This document shows, piece by piece, positions 1 through 8,781 of a stretch of 64,000 nt of DNA. The number at the start of each line of letters is the position of its first letter. Positions within the stretch are counted from its first letter, which is position 1. Source of the DNA: an uncultured Paracoccaceae bacterium (lineage in GTDB: Bacteria > Pseudomonadota > Alphaproteobacteria > Rhodobacterales > Rhodobacteraceae); contig CALICM010000051.1 in assembly GCA_938049225.1 (NCBI GenBank), positions 1-64,000 of the forward strand. Direction: 5' to 3'. The position numbers and the translations under genes are program-made. The notes under the pieces are model-generated. The model did no database searches. It was not told the DNA's origin and saw only the letters and a program-made list of their open reading frames with translations.

Positions 1-57
1 CTTGGGCAAAGAGTAACTCAAACGGGCACGGATATCTGCAGAAAGCGGGTTGGGCAT
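1..57 (-). CDS. Partial CDS, N-terminus only, unknown product
   Basis: An ATG on the minus strand at 57-55 follows a strong ribosome binding site (AGGAGG, 65-70 in plus coordinates). It opens a frame of 19 codons that runs off the left edge, beginning MPNPLSADIRARL. Too little is present to assign a family. It lies downstream of recO in the same direction, about 100 bases away, so it may be read from the same transcript or from its own promoter in 58-159. Confidence 0.6.
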   Translation of the reverse strand, partial: MPNPLSADIRARLSYSLPK

Positions 58-159
58 GAACTTATCCTCCTGAACAGGATGAATCAGAAAACATGCCAAA
101 TGTGAATCCCCTTCGATTCAACGAAAGATGGAACCGCTTTAGGGGTTTTGGCCCCCGCG

Positions 160-888
160 CTACAACCGGCTAAAGGCGCGCTCCAAGCGCTCGCGGGCGG
201 GGGGCAGCGTGACTTTGTTCAGCGCGGGAACCAGCCAGTTCGACAAGAAATAGCCGGTCATGCGCAGCCCGTCTTGCAGGTCGGCCGCCGTAATCGACGC
301 GTCCCCGGCGTCGCCGCGCAGGAAGGGCGGCAAGGCAAGCAGCCGGTCGGACCAATCGCGCCCCGCATCGCGGTTCACCGCGCGACCGCTGCGGGGCGAG
401 ACATAGGTCAGATCGGCTTGGGTTCCGGTCACCGCACAGCTTTGCAGGTCCAGACCAAAGCCCAGCGTGGTCAACAGCGTGACCTCCCAGGCGATATAAT
501 ACGCGGGCCAATGTGGATCTGACCCCATACGGTCCAGCAGGGCCTCGGTCTGGATGTAGAACGCAGGGTATGCCTGCCGTTCGGGCAGCGTAAAGGTGAT
601 CAGCGCCGTCACCGCGCCAAGGCCGGCAAGAGCCGCACGGTCAGACATAAGACCGGTGCGGGCCAGGACCGGCTCGACCGTAAAAGCGCCCAGGTGTTCT
701 TCGAGCCGCGCGCGCCAGGTCAGATCCAACTGCGCGCCTGGCTGTAACACCGGGCTCAGCCGGCGACCGGTGCCACCGCGTACGATGCCCACGTGACGGC
801 CGCGAGTTTCGGTGAAAACGTCAATGATCGCCGCACTCTCACCATGCGGGCGAACCGCCATCAAAATCCCCTGCTCGCGCCACTCCAT
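160..888 (-). CDS. recO: DNA repair protein RecO
   Basis: RecO helps RecR load RecA onto SSB-coated single-stranded DNA in the RecF pathway of gap repair. The 242-residue protein has the family's usual length. Its N-terminal OB-fold opens [18 protein letters not shown] and continues through GxxRGGTGRR and LQPGAQLDL; a helical domain rich in Leu and Trp follows. The start lies 9 bases after the stop of the DUF1491 gene, so it is the promoter-distal member of the acpS-lepB-rnc-era cluster. That position next to era is common in proteobacteria and supports the call. Confidence 0.93.
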   Translation of the reverse strand: MEWREQGILMAVRPHGESAAIIDVFTETRGRHVGIVRGGTGRRLSPVLQPGAQLDLTWRARLEEHLGAFTVEPVLARTGLMSDRAALAGLGAVTALITFTLPERQAYPAFYIQTEALLDRMGSDPHWPAYYIAWEVTLLTTLGFGLDLQSCAVTGTQADLTYVSPRSGRAVNRDAGRDWSDRLLALPPFLRGDAGDASITAADLQDGLRMTGYFLSNWLVPALNKVTLPPARERLERAFSRL

Positions 889-897
889 GACGACAGG

Positions 898-1230
898 CTA
901 ATCGCTAAGACCGTCTTGGTCGAGAAGATGGCGGTGGGCGCGATCCTCGACCTCGATCACCCAAAGATCGGGGTCGAAGCGGTGCTGGCGACCGATGGCT
1001 GCGTCGACATCGGCCTCAAGGCCTTCGGCCAAGACGGTCCAGGTGCGATTGCCGTCCAGATCATAACCACGGGCAAAGGCCTGTGCGGTCCCGTCCAACG
1101 GGTTCAGTTTGACCAGCACTGCGCCCGCCGTGGCATCGCCACGCGCGGTAACAAACGCCGGTATATCGGCCTGGCGCAGACGGGCAAGATACGCCTGCAC
1201 CCAAAACTCGGCCGTAATACGGGGGGTCAT
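898..1230 (-). CDS. DUF1491 family protein
   Basis: A 110-residue protein beginning MTPRITAEFWVQAYLARL. I recognise it as the alphaproteobacterial DUF1491 family, whose function is unknown to me; it is a small soluble protein with no signal peptide or membrane segment. I chose the ATG at 1230 because it overlaps the stop of the upstream transporter gene by an ATGA junction; longer readings of this frame run antisense-like through the transporter gene. It sits directly before recO, as is usual for this family in Rhodobacteraceae. Confidence 0.8.
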   Translation of the reverse strand: MTPRITAEFWVQAYLARLRQADIPAFVTARGDATAGAVLVKLNPLDGTAQAFARGYDLDGNRTWTVLAEGLEADVDAAIGRQHRFDPDLWVIEVEDRAHRHLLDQDGLSD

Positions 1231-2162
1231 GATACGGTCGCGGCGCGATTGTCGCGCCAGACGGTGTAAAGCCCCGATGTAACGATCATGGCCATGCCGG
1301 TCAAAGCCAGCGCATCGGGCCATTGGCCGAAAATCAAAATCCCCCAAAGGATCGATAGGGGCAGCGCCAGGTATTCGACCGGCGCCACAAGGGCGGCTTC
1401 GCCCAGACGATAAGCTTGCGAGATGCACCATCCGCCAACCGAGGCAAAGACGCCCACGACCAGCACCAGCGGCAGATCCGCCTGCGTGGGCCAGCTCCAA
1501 CCACGGAAAAGGAAGGCAAGGGCGGGGTCTGTCTGCGCTGCGAACTGGCCGCCACCGATGATCAGGCCGATCAACAGGCTGGTGACCATAAAGAACAATT
1601 GAATCGAAAACACCATGGCCACCGCATTGTCCGTGTGGCGCATCCGGCGGGTCATTATATGTAGTCCCGCGTAACCAAAAGCGGCGGCGATGGGAAAAAG
1701 CGCTGCGATTTGAAAGGCATCGGTGCCGGGGCGTAGGATGATCAACACCCCCACGAAGCCAAAGGCAACAGCCGCCCAGCGGTGGCGCCCGACCGTTTCG
1801 CCCAAGAACAACACCGAGAAGATCGTGATTAAGAAGGGACTGACGAAAAAGAGGGCGACACAATCGGCGAGGGGGAGCGAGGCAAGGCCTAGGAAGAAGG
1901 TAATGTTGGCGAAAAAGACAAAAGAGGCGCGCAACAGGTGTTGCCCAGGCCGGGCTGTGCGCAGGACATGCCAGCCGCCGCTAAGCGGGGCGATGATCAA
2001 CAGGATGATGCTCATGCCCACGATCGAGCTGATCAGCACGAGCTGATGCAGCGCATAGTCGCCGCTGAGTGTTTTCATGACCACATCGTTCAGCGAGAAC
2101 AGGGTGACCGCCATCGCGCAAAAGACCGGCCCCAAGGCGGTGAGCGCGAGGCGCGATGTCAT
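1227..2162 (-). CDS. EamA/DMT family transporter
   Basis: About 311 residues with ten predicted hydrophobic segments arranged as two EamA repeats, typical of drug/metabolite transporters that export or exchange small metabolites across the inner membrane. Repeat one opens near LTALGPVFCAMAVTLFSLND and repeat two near LFPIAAAFGYAGLHIMTRR. The substrate cannot be read from sequence. I use the internal ATG at 2162 (MTSRLALT), because the 31 residues from the first ATG at 2255 look non-coding and are polar. The gene separates era from DUF1491-recO; two more EamA genes occur later in the window. Confidence 0.85.
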   Translation of the reverse strand: MTSRLALTALGPVFCAMAVTLFSLNDVVMKTLSGDYALHQLVLISSIVGMSIILLIIAPLSGGWHVLRTARPGQHLLRASFVFFANITFFLGLASLPLADCVALFFVSPFLITIFSVLFLGETVGRHRWAAVAFGFVGVLIILRPGTDAFQIAALFPIAAAFGYAGLHIMTRRMRHTDNAVAMVFSIQLFFMVTSLLIGLIIGGGQFAAQTDPALAFLFRGWSWPTQADLPLVLVVGVFASVGGWCISQAYRLGEAALVAPVEYLALPLSILWGILIFGQWPDALALTGMAMIVTSGLYTVWRDNRAATVS

Positions 2163-2274
2163 GCGGGCGCCCAATGAACCGTGATGCGCTTGGCGGGGGT
2201 GGCTTGGAACAACGAAAGGGTTGTGCTGGGCCCGCAGTCTCGCCAACGGGCGCATCTTCCAGAGTCACCTTTGG

Positions 2275-3186
2275 TCATGTATCGCCGTCCTTGAACTCGA
2301 GGCCCATTTCCTCGTAGCGCTCCACCTCTTCCTGCCAGTTTTCGCGGACTTTAACTTCCAAAAACAGGTGCACGCGGCGGTCGAGGAATTTTTCAAGCTC
2401 TTCTCGGGCGGCGATGGAGACTTGTTTGATCGTCTCGCCCTTTGGCCCCAGGGCGATGCCACGGTGACCGGCGCGGGTGACATAGATGATCTGTTGAATC
2501 CGGACCGAGCCGTTGCGATGCTCGTCCCATTGTTCGGTCTCGACCGTCAGTTGATACGGGAGTTCCTGGTGCAGGCGCAGGGTGAGCTTCTCGCGCGTGA
2601 TCTCGGCCGCGATCATACGTAAGGGCAGGTCCGCGATCTGATCTGCGGGGTAGAGCCAAGGGCCGTTTGGCAGATGTTCGGCCAGCCAGGTTTTCAGCGC
2701 GGGTACGCCGTGGCCCTTCTCGGCGGAAATCATGAAGGTGGCCGCGAAATCGCGCTGGGCGTTCAGCTCTTCCGACAGCTTCAGCAGCGTCTCGCGCTTT
2801 ACCCGGTCGATCTTATTGATCGCCAGCACCAGGGTTTGGTGCCCGACGCGGTCTTGTAGCGCGTCGAGGATGGTCTGGACCCCTTCGGTGATCCCGCGAT
2901 GCGCCTCGACCATCAGAACGACGATATCGGCGTCGGCCGCCCCCGACCACGCAGCCGAAACCATGGCCCGATCCAAGCGGCGGCGGGGGCTAAACAGGCC
3001 GGGGGTATCGACGAAGACAAGTTGGGCCTGGTCCTGCAACGCGACGCCACGGATCCGGGCGCGGGTGGTTTGCACCTTGTGGGTGACGATCGAGACTTTG
3101 GCGCCGACCATGCGGTTGAGCAGGGTGGATTTACCGGCGTTCGGCTCGCCGATCAGGGCCACAAAGCCGCAGCGTGTGTCTGTCAT
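2275..3186 (-). CDS. era: GTPase Era
   Basis: Essential Ras-like GTPase that binds the 3' end of 16S rRNA and helps 30S subunit maturation. The 303-residue protein shows G1 GEPNAGKS (residues 13-20), G3 DTPG (60-63), G4 NKID near 124 and a C-terminal KH domain with GxKGETIKQ. Its start overlaps the rnc stop by four bases (ATGA), so rnc and era are translationally coupled, as in many bacteria. No key residue is missing. Confidence 0.97.
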   Translation of the reverse strand: MTDTRCGFVALIGEPNAGKSTLLNRMVGAKVSIVTHKVQTTRARIRGVALQDQAQLVFVDTPGLFSPRRRLDRAMVSAAWSGAADADIVVLMVEAHRGITEGVQTILDALQDRVGHQTLVLAINKIDRVKRETLLKLSEELNAQRDFAATFMISAEKGHGVPALKTWLAEHLPNGPWLYPADQIADLPLRMIAAEITREKLTLRLHQELPYQLTVETEQWDEHRNGSVRIQQIIYVTRAGHRGIALGPKGETIKQVSIAAREELEKFLDRRVHLFLEVKVRENWQEEVERYEEMGLEFKDGDT

Positions 3187-3869
3187 CGGCTGTCCTTAAG
3201 CTGGGCAAGCAGGGCGGCGGCGGCGGCCTGTTGGGCGGCGCGCTTTGATGGGGCAGTTGCTGTGGCGGTCTCGCCCGATTGCAGCGTGGCGGCGATGGTG
3301 AACACTGGCGCGTGGTCGGGGCCGGTGCGGGCCTGTTCGGTATAAGTGGGCGGGGGCATCCCGCGGGCTTGGGCCCATTCCTGCAACGCGGTTTTGGGAT
3401 CGCGGTCTTGCGCCTGCGCCTGGGCGACGCGGTCGCCCCACAGGCGCAGGATCAGCGCACGGGTGGTGTCGAAGTCACTGTCCAGATAGACGGCGGCGAT
3501 CACCGCCTCCATCGCGTCGCCCAGCAGGGCCAGTTTGCGCCGCCCACCGGTCGCCTGCTCGGACCGGCCCATGATCAAGGCAGGACCAAGGTCGATAGCG
3601 GTTGCGACATCCGCGCAGGCCTCCTTCCGGACAAGCGCATTGAACCGTGGCGCCAGGTCGCCTTCGGTCGCTTTAGGATCTTGGTCCAACAGGGCTTGGG
3701 CCATGGTCAGGCCTAAGACGCGGTCGCCCAGGAATTCCAGCCTTTGGTTGTCCCGTTTGGTGGCGGCGGAAAGCGAGGCATGGGTCAACGCCTCGACCAG
3801 CAGGGATTTATCGGCAAACCGGTGGCCGAGCCGCGCCTCGAAGGCGGCCTGTGCGGGGTTCAGCTTCAA
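3183..3869 (-). CDS. rnc: Ribonuclease III
   Basis: Double-strand-specific endoribonuclease that processes rRNA precursors and regulatory duplexes. The 228 residues contain the signature [10 protein letters not shown] at about 43-52, the second acidic cluster in [16 protein letters not shown], and a C-terminal dsRNA-binding domain with [11 protein letters not shown] and the conserved Ala/Lys-rich last helix. Both junctions overlap by four bases, upstream with lepB and downstream with era, so lepB-rnc-era form one translation unit. Confidence 0.96.
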   Translation of the reverse strand: MKLNPAQAAFEARLGHRFADKSLLVEALTHASLSAATKRDNQRLEFLGDRVLGLTMAQALLDQDPKATEGDLAPRFNALVRKEACADVATAIDLGPALIMGRSEQATGGRRKLALLGDAMEAVIAAVYLDSDFDTTRALILRLWGDRVAQAQAQDRDPKTALQEWAQARGMPPPTYTEQARTGPDHAPVFTIAATLQSGETATATAPSKRAAQQAAAAALLAQLKDSR

Positions 3870-4672
3870 TGCACCGCCTTAAAAAACCGATCCCCGCGCC
3901 AGGTCCAGAAGTAGAGGATCGAATTGCCTGCCGAGGAAAACAAGATACGATCCGCGCGGCCGATAAGGTTTTCATAGGGCACGTAGCCAACCCCATTTGC
4001 GGCTTGGCTGAAACGGCTGTCGATAGAGTTGTCGCGGTTATCGCCCATGAAGAAGTAATGTTCTTCCGGAACGGTAAAGGGCCCCCGATTATCGGCCGAG
4101 GTTTCGCGGATGTTAAGTACTGCGTGTTCGACCCCATTGGGTAGGGTTTCGATAAACCGGTCTTTTGTGCACGGCCCCCCCTCGCCCACGGTCCCGGTGC
4201 ACTGGGGGGGGCGTTGTTCGGGTCCTTGGCTGACGAAGGGCTCAATGAACGGGTCGGTGGGCTCAAGCGGGACCGGGGTCCCGTTCAGAATGATCTGACC
4301 GTCCTGCACCAAAATGGTATCGCCCGGCAGGCCGATCAGGCGTTTGATGTAATCCTGACCGGTGGTGGGGTGCTTAAAGACCACGACATCGCCACGCTCG
4401 GGATCCCCACCCAGCAGACGACCCTTGCTGCCCTCGAACGCGCCGCACAGGTTGAACCCACGAAACGCGGGGCAGGATTGGGCAGAATACCCATAGGCAA
4501 ATTTGTTCACAAAAAGAAAGTCGCCGATCAACAAAGTCGATTTCATCGAGCCTGAGGGGATCCAGAACGGCTGCACCAGAAGTGTTCGGATCAGCCCGGC
4601 CAAGATCAGCGCATAGACCAGCGTTTTGACCAACTCAAGCACGCCGCCCGAGGATTTTTCTTTCTTCGCCAT
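3866..4672 (-). CDS. lepB: Signal peptidase I
   Basis: Membrane-bound serine protease that removes signal peptides from Sec and Tat substrates on the periplasmic side. One N-terminal transmembrane helix (residues about 12-32) is followed by the catalytic serine in [10 protein letters not shown], the catalytic lysine in [12 protein letters not shown] and the box E motif [12 protein letters not shown] chose the ATG at 4672 ([10 protein letters not shown]), preceded by AGGCAG, over the ATG nine codons upstream because cytoplasmic tails of this form are usual. About 268 residues, followed directly by rnc. Confidence 0.95.
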   Translation of the reverse strand: MAKKEKSSGGVLELVKTLVYALILAGLIRTLLVQPFWIPSGSMKSTLLIGDFLFVNKFAYGYSAQSCPAFRGFNLCGAFEGSKGRLLGGDPERGDVVVFKHPTTGQDYIKRLIGLPGDTILVQDGQIILNGTPVPLEPTDPFIEPFVSQGPEQRPPQCTGTVGEGGPCTKDRFIETLPNGVEHAVLNIRETSADNRGPFTVPEEHYFFMGDNRDNSIDSRFSQAANGVGYVPYENLIGRADRILFSSAGNSILYFWTWRGDRFFKAVH

Positions 4673-4729
4673 CTGCCTGCCTAATGTGCTGTCCGCCAAA
4701 CGCGCTTGTCGCCCTGCGGGGGGTGGGTG

Positions 4730-5134
4730 TCAAGCGACGGTCGGTCGCGCCTCGATCACGACAAAGGCCTGTGCCCAGGGGTGGTCGTCGGTCAGGGTGA
4801 CATGAATGATGGTCGTGTGCCCAGGCGGGGTCATGTCGGCCAGCCGCTCGGCGGCCCAGCCGGTGACATGCATCACTGGTTGACCGGTGTCGAGGTTGCT
4901 GACCGCCATGTCGCGCCAACTGATCCCCATGCGCAGGCCAGTGCCCAGCGCTTTGGAACAGGCCTCTTTCGCGGCCCAGCGTTTGGCATAGGTGCCTGGT
5001 TTGTCGGCGCGGCGCTCGGCCTTGCGTTGCTCAACCTCGGTGAAAACCCGATTGCGGAAACGGTCGCCAAAGCGCTCGAGCGTGCCCGCGATACGGTCGA
5101 TGTTGCACAAATCGGTGCCGATGCCGAGGATCAT
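4730..5134 (-). CDS. acpS: Holo-[acyl-carrier-protein] synthase
   Basis: Transfers 4'-phosphopantetheine from CoA to the serine of apo-ACP. The 134-residue protein has both family motifs: [12 protein letters not shown] near the N-terminus with the Mg-binding Asp, and [15 protein letters not shown] near residue 50-65 with the catalytic Glu and Lys. It lies about 57 bases before lepB on the same strand and heads the conserved acpS-lepB-rnc-era block. pdxJ, which often precedes acpS in relatives, is not here; an unrelated hydrolase gene lies upstream instead. Confidence 0.95.
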   Translation of the reverse strand: MILGIGTDLCNIDRIAGTLERFGDRFRNRVFTEVEQRKAERRADKPGTYAKRWAAKEACSKALGTGLRMGISWRDMAVSNLDTGQPVMHVTGWAAERLADMTPPGHTTIIHVTLTDDHPWAQAFVVIEARPTVA

Positions 5135-5197
5135 GAAAAGGGGGCCTTGAGGAGTTGTTTTGGGGGACCATAGGGCGCTGAATGGGCGGGTGCAATC

Positions 5198-5914
5198 TTA
5201 GGGTGAGAGCTTGTCGGCCAGGAAATCGGCCAGGGCGCGCCAGCTGTGTCGGGTGGCGATCTCGCTGTAGAGAATGCCTTGGTCGGGCATGTCGGCGGTG
5301 GGGTTGGTGAAGGCATGGCCGGTGTGACCGAAGGCCAGCAGTTGCCAGTCGGGGCAGTTCTTGGTGAGCTCTGCGCATAGTTCTTGAACCGCCTCGGGCG
5401 GCGCCAAAGGGTCGCCCCAGCCGTGGAGGATCAAGACGGCCGGTTTGATCGGCTGAGCGGGGCCGGGTGGCGGATCATAGAGACCGTGAAGGCTGGCGGC
5501 GACCCGCAGATCGCCGCCCGTGCGGGCCAGGTCCAGAACCGCCTTGCCGCCATAACAATAGCCGATGGCAGCGGTGCGGTTGGGGTCGACCCGAGGCAGG
5601 TTTTTGAGAGTGTCCAGCGCGCAATGCATGCGCTGGGCCAGCTTGGGACGATCGGCGTTAAGCGCACCGATCCACTCAAACGCTTGCGTACGCGATGTCG
5701 CCCGCTGACCGCCACCGTAATAATCCATAGCCAGGACGGTATAGCCCATATCAGCCAACTTACAGGCCTGCTCCTTTTCGAAATCACCCAGGCCGCCGAA
5801 GGCATGGGCGATCAGAACGCCAGGACGAGGGGTTTCGGCATGGTCATCCTGTACCAGCCAGCCGACAAACTCGGTGGTGCCGTCAGTATAGGTGTGCAGC
5901 CCTTCTTGGATCAT
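5198..5914 (-). CDS. Dienelactone hydrolase family protein
   Basis: A 238-residue alpha/beta hydrolase of the dienelactone hydrolase type. The nucleophile elbow reads GYCYGGKAVLD with a cysteine in place of serine, as in true dienelactone hydrolases. The acid is likely the Asp in GWGDPLAPPE and the histidine lies in GHTGHAF. The family includes chloroaromatic-degradation enzymes, but no catabolic genes are nearby, so the substrate is unknown. It is cytoplasmic (no signal peptide). It precedes acpS by 63 bases and follows the DUF302 gene by 6 bases, so it may be co-transcribed with DUF302. Confidence 0.88.
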   Translation of the reverse strand: MIQEGLHTYTDGTTEFVGWLVQDDHAETPRPGVLIAHAFGGLGDFEKEQACKLADMGYTVLAMDYYGGGQRATSRTQAFEWIGALNADRPKLAQRMHCALDTLKNLPRVDPNRTAAIGYCYGGKAVLDLARTGGDLRVAASLHGLYDPPPGPAQPIKPAVLILHGWGDPLAPPEAVQELCAELTKNCPDWQLLAFGHTGHAFTNPTADMPDQGILYSEIATRHSWRALADFLADKLSP

Positions 5915-5920
5915 ATGACG

Positions 5921-6388
5921 TTAGTTCGTAGCCTGGGCGGAGATTTTAGCGAACACCTCGTCCAATTCGGCGGCCGCGGCGGCGAGGTCCGGGTCGGCCT
6001 CGTCCATATAAGGCGCAAAAACGGTGCTGGGCCGCTTGTAGGACAATGTCGCGGTGCCATCGGCGTTTTCGGTAACGTAAAAGCGGATCGGCGCCTCGAT
6101 CATCGCGGCCGTTGAAAGGCCAAGGATGCGCACCGCGAAAACGTTGTTAAAGGCACCGATGACCACATTGCCGGGAATTTCGATGCCGCGACTGGCGGCA
6201 GCCTTGGTGGGGCCTGCTTGGGTCACGATGCCCAAGCCATTGCCACGGATCGCCTTGCGGGTCGCCTCGACCAACTCGGCGTGGCCAAGTTGGCTGGGCG
6301 CGACCGACCACCCCTCGCGCGGGGCCATTTCCGCGATCACGGCCGTAGGGGTCATAAGGGTAGCGATAAGAGCAAGGGTGCGAAACAT
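5921..6388 (-). CDS. Exported DUF302 domain protein
   Basis: A 155-residue protein with a signal peptide (MFRTLALIATLMTPTAVIAE, cleavage near 19-20) followed by a DUF302-like domain. The visible core is GLGIVTQAGPTKAAASRG and PGNVVIGAFNNVFAVRIL. DUF302 proteins are small periplasmic or cytoplasmic proteins of unknown function, sometimes linked to thiol or respiratory chemistry. I chose the ATG at 6388, which follows AAAGGAT; the longer reading adds 25 residues ahead of the signal peptide. It is divergent from msrA with 142 bases between the starts. Confidence 0.78.
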   Translation of the reverse strand: MFRTLALIATLMTPTAVIAEMAPREGWSVAPSQLGHAELVEATRKAIRGNGLGIVTQAGPTKAAASRGIEIPGNVVIGAFNNVFAVRILGLSTAAMIEAPIRFYVTENADGTATLSYKRPSTVFAPYMDEADPDLAAAAAELDEVFAKISAQATN

Positions 6389-6530
6389 GGCGATATCCTT
6401 TCCTGTGCCCATCGGCGTAGCATGGCGCCCAAGTCGGCTTTGCACACAAAGCTGTGAAGACAAGGCGGTTGCGCAGAATATGTGGCATGGTCATTTGGGT
6501 GCGAAACGCACTCGCGACGGAGGATCCACT

Positions 6531-7133
6531 ATGCGTCATGGTACTGTTTTGCTCGCGACCTTGGGTCTGTTGGCGACACCGGTCACGGCCGAAGATCTGC
6601 GCACAGCCGTCGTGGCGGGGGGCTGTTTTTGGTGTGTCGAGTCGGATTTTGACAAGGTTGATGGCGTGGTCGAGACGATCTCGGGCTATTCCGGTGGCGC
6701 CAGCGAGAACCCAGATTACAAAGCGGTCTCGGCAGCGGGCAGCGGGCATCTGGAGGTGGTCCAGATCACCTATGACGCGGATATTCTTGGCTATGACATT
6801 CTGGTTTCGCTGTTCTTGCGCTCGATCGATCCACTGGATGATGGTGGCCAATTCTGTGATCGGGGCGAGCCCTACACGACGGCCATCTTCGTGAAAGATG
6901 AAGACGAACAGGCCATCGCACAGGCAGCTTTGGCCGAGGCCGAGGCGGTATTGGGGGCGCCGCTTGCCACCACAGTACGAGAGGCCGCGCCGTTTTACGC
7001 CGCCGAGGACGGACACCAGGACTATTACAAGAAAAATCCGCTACGCTATACAGTTTACCGCAAGGGCTGCGGGCGCGATGCCCGTGTGAAGGAACTGTGG
7101 GGCAAGGATGCCGCTTTTGACCATGGATCCTAG
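6531..7133 (+). CDS. msrA: Exported peptide methionine sulfoxide reductase A
   Basis: Reduces the S form of methionine sulfoxide in proteins. The catalytic motif GGCFWC is present, with SGYSGGASENPDY and EDGHQDYYKKNP further on, and a likely resolving cysteine near the end in YRKGCGRD. A signal peptide (MRHGTVLLATLGLLATPVTA) places it in the periplasm, unlike cytoplasmic MsrA. The ATG at 6531 follows a good GGAGG. MsrB is not adjacent, and reductant delivery to the periplasm cannot be seen here. About 200 residues. Confidence 0.92.
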   Translation: MRHGTVLLATLGLLATPVTAEDLRTAVVAGGCFWCVESDFDKVDGVVETISGYSGGASENPDYKAVSAAGSGHLEVVQITYDADILGYDILVSLFLRSIDPLDDGGQFCDRGEPYTTAIFVKDEDEQAIAQAALAEAEAVLGAPLATTVREAAPFYAAEDGHQDYYKKNPLRYTVYRKGCGRDARVKELWGKDAAFDHGS

Positions 7134-7166
7134 GCTGGCTAAGCGCATCTGCCCCAAGCCGAACTT

Positions 7167-8312
7167 CTAAACCAACCAGCCGTGCGCATTCACATCTTCG
7201 ATTGAAAGCCCTGCGAACAGGATCGTCCCGCTGTCTTGGCCAGTATCCAAATCCAGCAGCAACCCACCCTTCGTTTCGGACAGTGTGAAATCCTCGAAGT
7301 CAAGGCCGCGTCGAAAAGCCAAAACATCGACGCCCAGCTCAAAGTCGCGCACGATGTCGTCCCCGAAGTCTGTGCCCGCAAAGATGAATTTATCGCGCCC
7401 GTCGCCGCCGGTCAGAACATTCGACAGCTCATTCCCGATCAGACGGTCATTGCCGTCGCCGCCAACTGCGTTCTCGATCATCGTGCCGCGCGCGATCCCC
7501 AGATTGCCTGTGCCGCCACCGAAACTGGAGAAGGTCTTGTCGTTCAAATTCAAAACCTGTCGGCCATCGAAACCGGATAAGTCGAGCGTGTCATTCCCGC
7601 CTGAATCGACCAGTGTCAGGGTCGTGGGCGTGTCAAATTTGACGAATTGCAGGCGGGCCTCGCCTGTGGTGTCTTTGAAGCCGTAGGTCGTATCGCCCAG
7701 GCGAGTGTCCTTGGCCCTGCCGTACATGTCCTGGACCGCGATGATATCGGCAGCCATCGGAGTTATCGCATAAGCAAAACTGGCTTTGACCGTGGTGTTT
7801 TCCGCTTGCGAGAAATACGACATGATTGAGGATTGCCAACTATCGTTGACATAGACTGCATCCTTTGGGTACGTCGCCGCGCCGTTGTAGGGGCCTGCGT
7901 GCCCCAATCCCAGGGCATGACCAATTTCGTGGATATAGGTCTGAAAAGAATAGTCGTCAAAGTCGGTCCCATAGCGCTTCAACCAGTCTTTGCCGACGTT
8001 TATCTTCGAGCTCAGGATCTCATCTTGAAAAATTCTGGCCGTGGAGAAAGCCCCATTTTCGCCGTCGTCAAAGGTTATCTGTGCATCCGACCTGGTCCTT
8101 TGAAAAGTGAGGCCAGTGATATCCGACCAAGTTTCCAGCGCCTCGACAGCCAAGACCCGCCCTTTGTAGGTGAGGCCGGTTAAATTGACCGTGATTTTGT
8201 TGTTGTCGTTTGTCTCGAACTGCCGGGTGGAATGAAATTCATGCCGAAGATAATCCGCGACACCATCCATGCTGCGGCGGCCCAGAGACGCGGAGAGGGA
8301 CGTGTTTTTCAC
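7167..8312 (-). CDS. Serralysin-like M10 metalloprotease with RTX repeats
   Basis: A predicted secreted zinc protease of 381 residues. The zinc site is HEIGHALGLGH (H128, H132, H138, catalytic E129) and the Met-turn is SIMSYF (M164), as in serralysins (M10B). Calcium-binding RTX-type repeats are few (GGDGNDRLIGN and TGGDGRDKF, residues 284-309), and the end DVNAHGWLV is hydrophobic. There is no N-terminal signal peptide, so type I secretion through a C-terminal signal is expected; no type I secretion genes are in the window. The start is GTG with a strong AAGGAGT about 7 bases upstream. Classical serralysins are nearer 470 residues, so this is a short form. Confidence 0.87.
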   Translation of the reverse strand: MKNTSLSASLGRRSMDGVADYLRHEFHSTRQFETNDNNKITVNLTGLTYKGRVLAVEALETWSDITGLTFQRTRSDAQITFDDGENGAFSTARIFQDEILSSKINVGKDWLKRYGTDFDDYSFQTYIHEIGHALGLGHAGPYNGAATYPKDAVYVNDSWQSSIMSYFSQAENTTVKASFAYAITPMAADIIAVQDMYGRAKDTRLGDTTYGFKDTTGEARLQFVKFDTPTTLTLVDSGGNDTLDLSGFDGRQVLNLNDKTFSSFGGGTGNLGIARGTMIENAVGGDGNDRLIGNELSNVLTGGDGRDKFIFAGTDFGDDIVRDFELGVDVLAFRRGLDFEDFTLSETKGGLLLDLDTGQDSGTILFAGLSIEDVNAHGWLV

Positions 8313-8781
8313 AACGTTACTCCTTACAAGAAAATACGCCGGTGAATGGCGCGTCTAAAGCCAGATCTTGCCGCGCGATGCGATACGGCTGCTGCACTTC
8401 AGCGAAGAAAGCCTTGGTTGGGAGGCAACGAACGCCGTTTAAAGCGTTACAGGATCCGGTCCGGCTGGTCGCGGACTGAAGCTTACCCGATACCAAAACC
8501 CCAGGCACGGCTTCGATAGCGGGCCGAGCACATGTTCCGGGGTTTGGGGTCGTATATGACATTTACGCAATGGCCCCCACCAGGCCGGGTTACAAACGGT
8601 CAGGGAAGCGCGTAAGACCTGTGGCGCAGGCAACTCAGTCCCTTGACCCCTACGATTTTGCATGACGCGCCGCGCGTCTCAACAAAAAAGTTAAGAAAAT
8701 GGAGCTGCCCAGGCCAATTGTCTGGCATCGCGGAGAAAATTGGCCGACGCTTTGTGAGAAATATCACATCATCTCCCATGA
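8313..8781. other. Long intergenic region between protease and chrA genes
   Basis: About 470 bases with no convincing coding frame. The left end holds the ribosome binding site (AAGGAGT, 8317-8325) and presumably the promoter of the protease gene. The right end is downstream of chrA. Base composition is more AT-rich around 8660-8790. I see no tRNA, repeat or strong terminator. Confidence 0.6.

Noticed and set aside
898-1863. Long version of the DUF1491 frame
   Set aside because: The extra 211 residues overlap the EamA transporter out of frame and look non-coding; the ATG at 1230 fits an ATGA overlap.
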